From positions 1-8,030 of the forward strand of contig JAGZDD010000175.1 in assembly GCA_018369015.1 (NCBI GenBank): a stretch of DNA of 8,030 nucleotides, in the 5' to 3' direction. Numbering within the stretch: the stretch's first letter is position 1; every line of letters starts with the position of its first letter. Of the stretch, positions 5,861 through 8,030 are shown one piece after another. Both the position numbers and the translations under genes were made by a program. The notes under the pieces were generated by a model. The model was not told the origin of the DNA and did no database searches. It saw only the letters and a program-made list of their open reading frames with translations. The stretch is from Clostridiales bacterium. Its GTDB lineage: Bacteria; Bacillota; Clostridia; Lachnospirales; Lachnospiraceae.

Positions 5861-7980
5861 AAGTCCAGCCGTGCTGAATCGTTATGTATATTTCCAATCA
5901 TTTCATCAAACATATATCCTAAGCTGCCCATTTTTTCCCGGGTCAGCACCAGGTTATTTTTCGCCATTTCCCTGCGTATTGCTTTCAAAATATCAATCAG
6001 CCGGATTTCCCTGTGCTGCGCGGCGGCCAGATAAGCGGCGGCCAGCACCACATTTTTAATAACTGCTCCTGTAAATTCAAAAATATGTGCCAATTCCCGC
6101 AGATCCACTTCTTGATTTACCGGAGCTTCTGCCGGAAACACAGACTGCCATATCTCATAGCGTATCTGTTCGTCAGGCTCCTTAAACAAAAGATAATATT
6201 TAAACCTCCGGATAAATGCGCCGTCAATCGAAGTGAAATTATTTGTCGCAAGAATCGTTATCCCGCTGTATTCCTCAATACATTGCAAAAGCAGGGAAGA
6301 TTCAATATTTGCAAAACGCTCATTGGCGCCAGACGCTTCCAGCCGTTTGTTAAAAATCGAATCCGCTTCGTCAAAAAACAGAACGCTGTTGCTCTTTTTT
6401 GCCTGTTCAAAAATATGTTTTATATTTTTCTCAGTTTCACCGACATACTTATCAATCACCTTGGACAGGTCGATTTTATATAGCTCCATATGAAGCTCTT
6501 TGGCAATAACCTGGGCTGCCATAGTTTTTCCTGTTCCCGGAGGGCCGGAGAAAAGTACGGTAATCCCGCCGCCATAGGGAACAATTTTTCCGAAATTCCA
6601 TTGCCGGAGCACCGTGTGTCTTGTCCTAACGCAATAGCACACATCCCTCAAAATCTCCTTATCCTCTGGCGCCAGCTTTAAATCATTCCATCCAAAGGCA
6701 GGTTTTACTCTCTGGGCTTTTTCTTCAAGTCCATGATCAAGCTGCACATAACAGGACTGATACAAAAGCTCCTCCGTCAGCTCCCCTTGCCCCATAAGCT
6801 CCGCTTGCCGTATAGCCTCCTCCATCTGTCCGGGAGTCATATTAAATGTATTGGCTAAAGCCTCGGGTGTAAAATCCGGAGGTGTTCTCCTCCCCTTAAG
6901 AAAATGCTTCCATAAATGCAATCGCTCCATTTCATCAAAGCAGCCGATTTCCACCGCCAGGGCACACCGGATATTGTTTCTGTAATGCTCTGTTTCATAA
7001 ATCATAAAAATCTGCGGAACTCTCAGCCTAAGCCGGGTGTCCAGCCAGAAGGCCAGCGCCTCTCCAAGCTTTGTATCCAGCTTTTCAAGCCCGGTGACTG
7101 CCAGAAGCTTTCCAAACAGGACACATTCCCTGGCAGCAAAAAGCAGATTTGCTTTTACCAGGTCAAAATCTGCTCCAGAGGGAGCATTGACAGAGGCATC
7201 GAAAAAAATCAGTTCCCTTTCTGCTTTGTCCGCCGCCCGGACAAGCAAAAGGCGTTTTCCGCTTCCCCTGGGGCCCCAGAGCAATATCAGAGGCATATCG
7301 TCTTGTTTTAATAATCCGCTTATAAAGGACAGGCAGTCCTCCCGAAACAGCAGGCGGCTTTTGACCGTTTCCGGTTCAGGTTCCCCAGTTCCCAGGGGAA
7401 AGTACCGGTTTTTACCCATAAGAATATCCAAAAGCCGCGTATCGCACACAAGTGCTGTCTTACCAATGTCCTCCTTCCCTTCCAATGCGGGAAACAGTTG
7501 ACACAGACACGGATAATAGTGATGAACCACTTCATAAACCAGCAGATCCGATGGCTCATGGTTTGCATGGTCTCTCCAAAACAGGCGGACACACGAAGCC
7601 GCCTCAAGCTGCCCCTGTGAATCTGCAAACAAGGCCCGCAGCACATCTGCATATCCCTTTTGCAGAGCCATCAGCATCGAAAGGACAAGAATACTTCGCA
7701 CAAAGGAATCGCCTTTTACCGCCGACAAAGCCTCCTCTAAAGGCAAGGCTATTCCTACAGCCAGTGAAAAATCCCTGCGCTCCCCAATCATTTTTTGCCA
7801 GTCCTCAATATTTTGTTCCCTGTTAAGCCCCCGGGCTTTCAGGCGTTTTCTTAAAAACGGGAGTTCTTGATTTGCGGACTTCACTAGAAATATATCCATT
7901 TCAGCAAACAGATCTTCCAGGTATTCTTCATAATTATCGTAGGGCCGGTCGCCCATATAGTAGACCGAAGGGTTCTTCAT
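5857..7980 (-). CDS. Contractile-injection-system-type AAA+ ATPase (Afp15/PVC15-like)
   Basis: A 707-residue cytoplasmic ATPase from this start. After an N-terminal helical region (about 1-205) comes a first AAA module. Its Walker A is GPRGSGKR (236-243), but LLAVTGLE stands where an acidic Walker B would be expected, so it is probably inactive. The second AAA module is intact: Walker A GPPGTGKT (479-486), Walker B VLFFDEAD (533-540), sensor 1 ATNN (578-581) and arginines in FIRRF (589-593). A winged-helix-like linker precedes it. The signatures GETEKNI and RFANIESSLLLQ are typical of the ATPase encoded near the end of eCIS clusters, which is thought to act in assembly of the particle. The ATG at 7980 is preferred. 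A TTG at 8013 would add 11 residues, and the frame is open to the window edge. The stop overlaps the next gene's ATG by 4 nt, so the two are translationally coupled. Confidence 0.9.
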   Translation of the reverse strand: MKNPSVYYMGDRPYDNYEEYLEDLFAEMDIFLVKSANQELPFLRKRLKARGLNREQNIEDWQKMIGERRDFSLAVGIALPLEEALSAVKGDSFVRSILVLSMLMALQKGYADVLRALFADSQGQLEAASCVRLFWRDHANHEPSDLLVYEVVHHYYPCLCQLFPALEGKEDIGKTALVCDTRLLDILMGKNRYFPLGTGEPEPETVKSRLLFREDCLSFISGLLKQDDMPLILLWGPRGSGKRLLLVRAADKAERELIFFDASVNAPSGADFDLVKANLLFAARECVLFGKLLAVTGLEKLDTKLGEALAFWLDTRLRLRVPQIFMIYETEHYRNNIRCALAVEIGCFDEMERLHLWKHFLKGRRTPPDFTPEALANTFNMTPGQMEEAIRQAELMGQGELTEELLYQSCYVQLDHGLEEKAQRVKPAFGWNDLKLAPEDKEILRDVCYCVRTRHTVLRQWNFGKIVPYGGGITVLFSGPPGTGKTMAAQVIAKELHMELYKIDLSKVIDKYVGETEKNIKHIFEQAKKSNSVLFFDEADSIFNKRLEASGANERFANIESSLLLQCIEEYSGITILATNNFTSIDGAFIRRFKYYLLFKEPDEQIRYEIWQSVFPAEAPVNQEVDLRELAHIFEFTGAVIKNVVLAAAYLAAAQHREIRLIDILKAIRREMAKNNLVLTREKMGSLGYMFDEMIGNIHNDSARLDL

Positions 7981-8030
7981 CCATATCTTCCCACTTTCCA
8001 AATTGCGCTTCAAAGGCCCAGCCTTTGCCT
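7934..8030 (-). CDS. 3' end of an upstream gene (partial)
   Basis: In the frame shifted relative to the ATPase, the minus strand is open from the window edge to a TAA at 7936-7934. The roughly 31 residues include KGWAFEAQFGKWEDMDEEP, a protein-like mix, and end FGLLYGRPALR. If real, this gene overlaps the start of the ATPase by about 47 nt, in keeping with the tight packing of the other genes. Too little is visible to name a product. In Afp-type clusters a tape-measure or other particle gene would be expected here, but nothing in these residues shows it. The main reason for doubt is the short length. Confidence 0.4.
   Translation of the reverse strand, partial: GKGWAFEAQFGKWEDMDEEPFGLLYGRPALR

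Overview
The window looks like a chromosomal accessory region of a Firmicute, most likely a Clostridia/Lachnospiraceae-type organism. The evidence is a moderate base composition, tight co-directional gene packing, a GHKL histidine kinase paired with a LytTR response regulator, and an intergenic region rich in hairpin repeats. The assignment is inferred from gene content and sequence style; no marker gene is present.

All supported genes lie on the minus strand and are read from right to left. From the right edge these are: the probable last residues of an upstream gene (7934-8030); a two-module AAA+ ATPase of the kind found in contractile injection system (CIS/eCIS, Afp15/PVC15-like) clusters (5857-7980); an unrecognised 865-residue helical protein with three hydrophobic, glycine-rich stretches (3263-5860), coupled to the ATPase by an ATGA overlap; a 207-base gap containing stable inverted repeats; a 176-residue protein whose predicted order of helices and strands resembles the YbjN / type III secretion chaperone fold (2525-3055); a LytTR response regulator (1780-2532); and a polytopic GHKL sensor kinase (409-1776). 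The last three genes overlap or nearly touch and form a tight sub-operon.

To the left of the kinase there is no gene. Positions 374-405 hold a direct repeat with a 21-bp period that resembles a LytTR binding site. It is followed by an intrinsic terminator hairpin (289-319) and then by a densely structured repeat block (1-269). That block holds three 33-nt hairpins of identical architecture with compensatory base changes, a 12-bp inverted repeat enclosing two of them, and a 60-nt imperfect palindrome.

Working model (inference): this is the distal end of a contractile-injection-type gene cluster lying to the right of the window. The ATPase belongs to that machine. The 865-residue protein is a candidate membrane-active effector or translocator/anchor. 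The small YbjN-like protein is a candidate chaperone for it. The membrane sensor kinase and LytTR regulator control the cluster in response to an extracellular cue. No sheath, tube or baseplate gene is visible here, so the CIS assignment rests on the ATPase.
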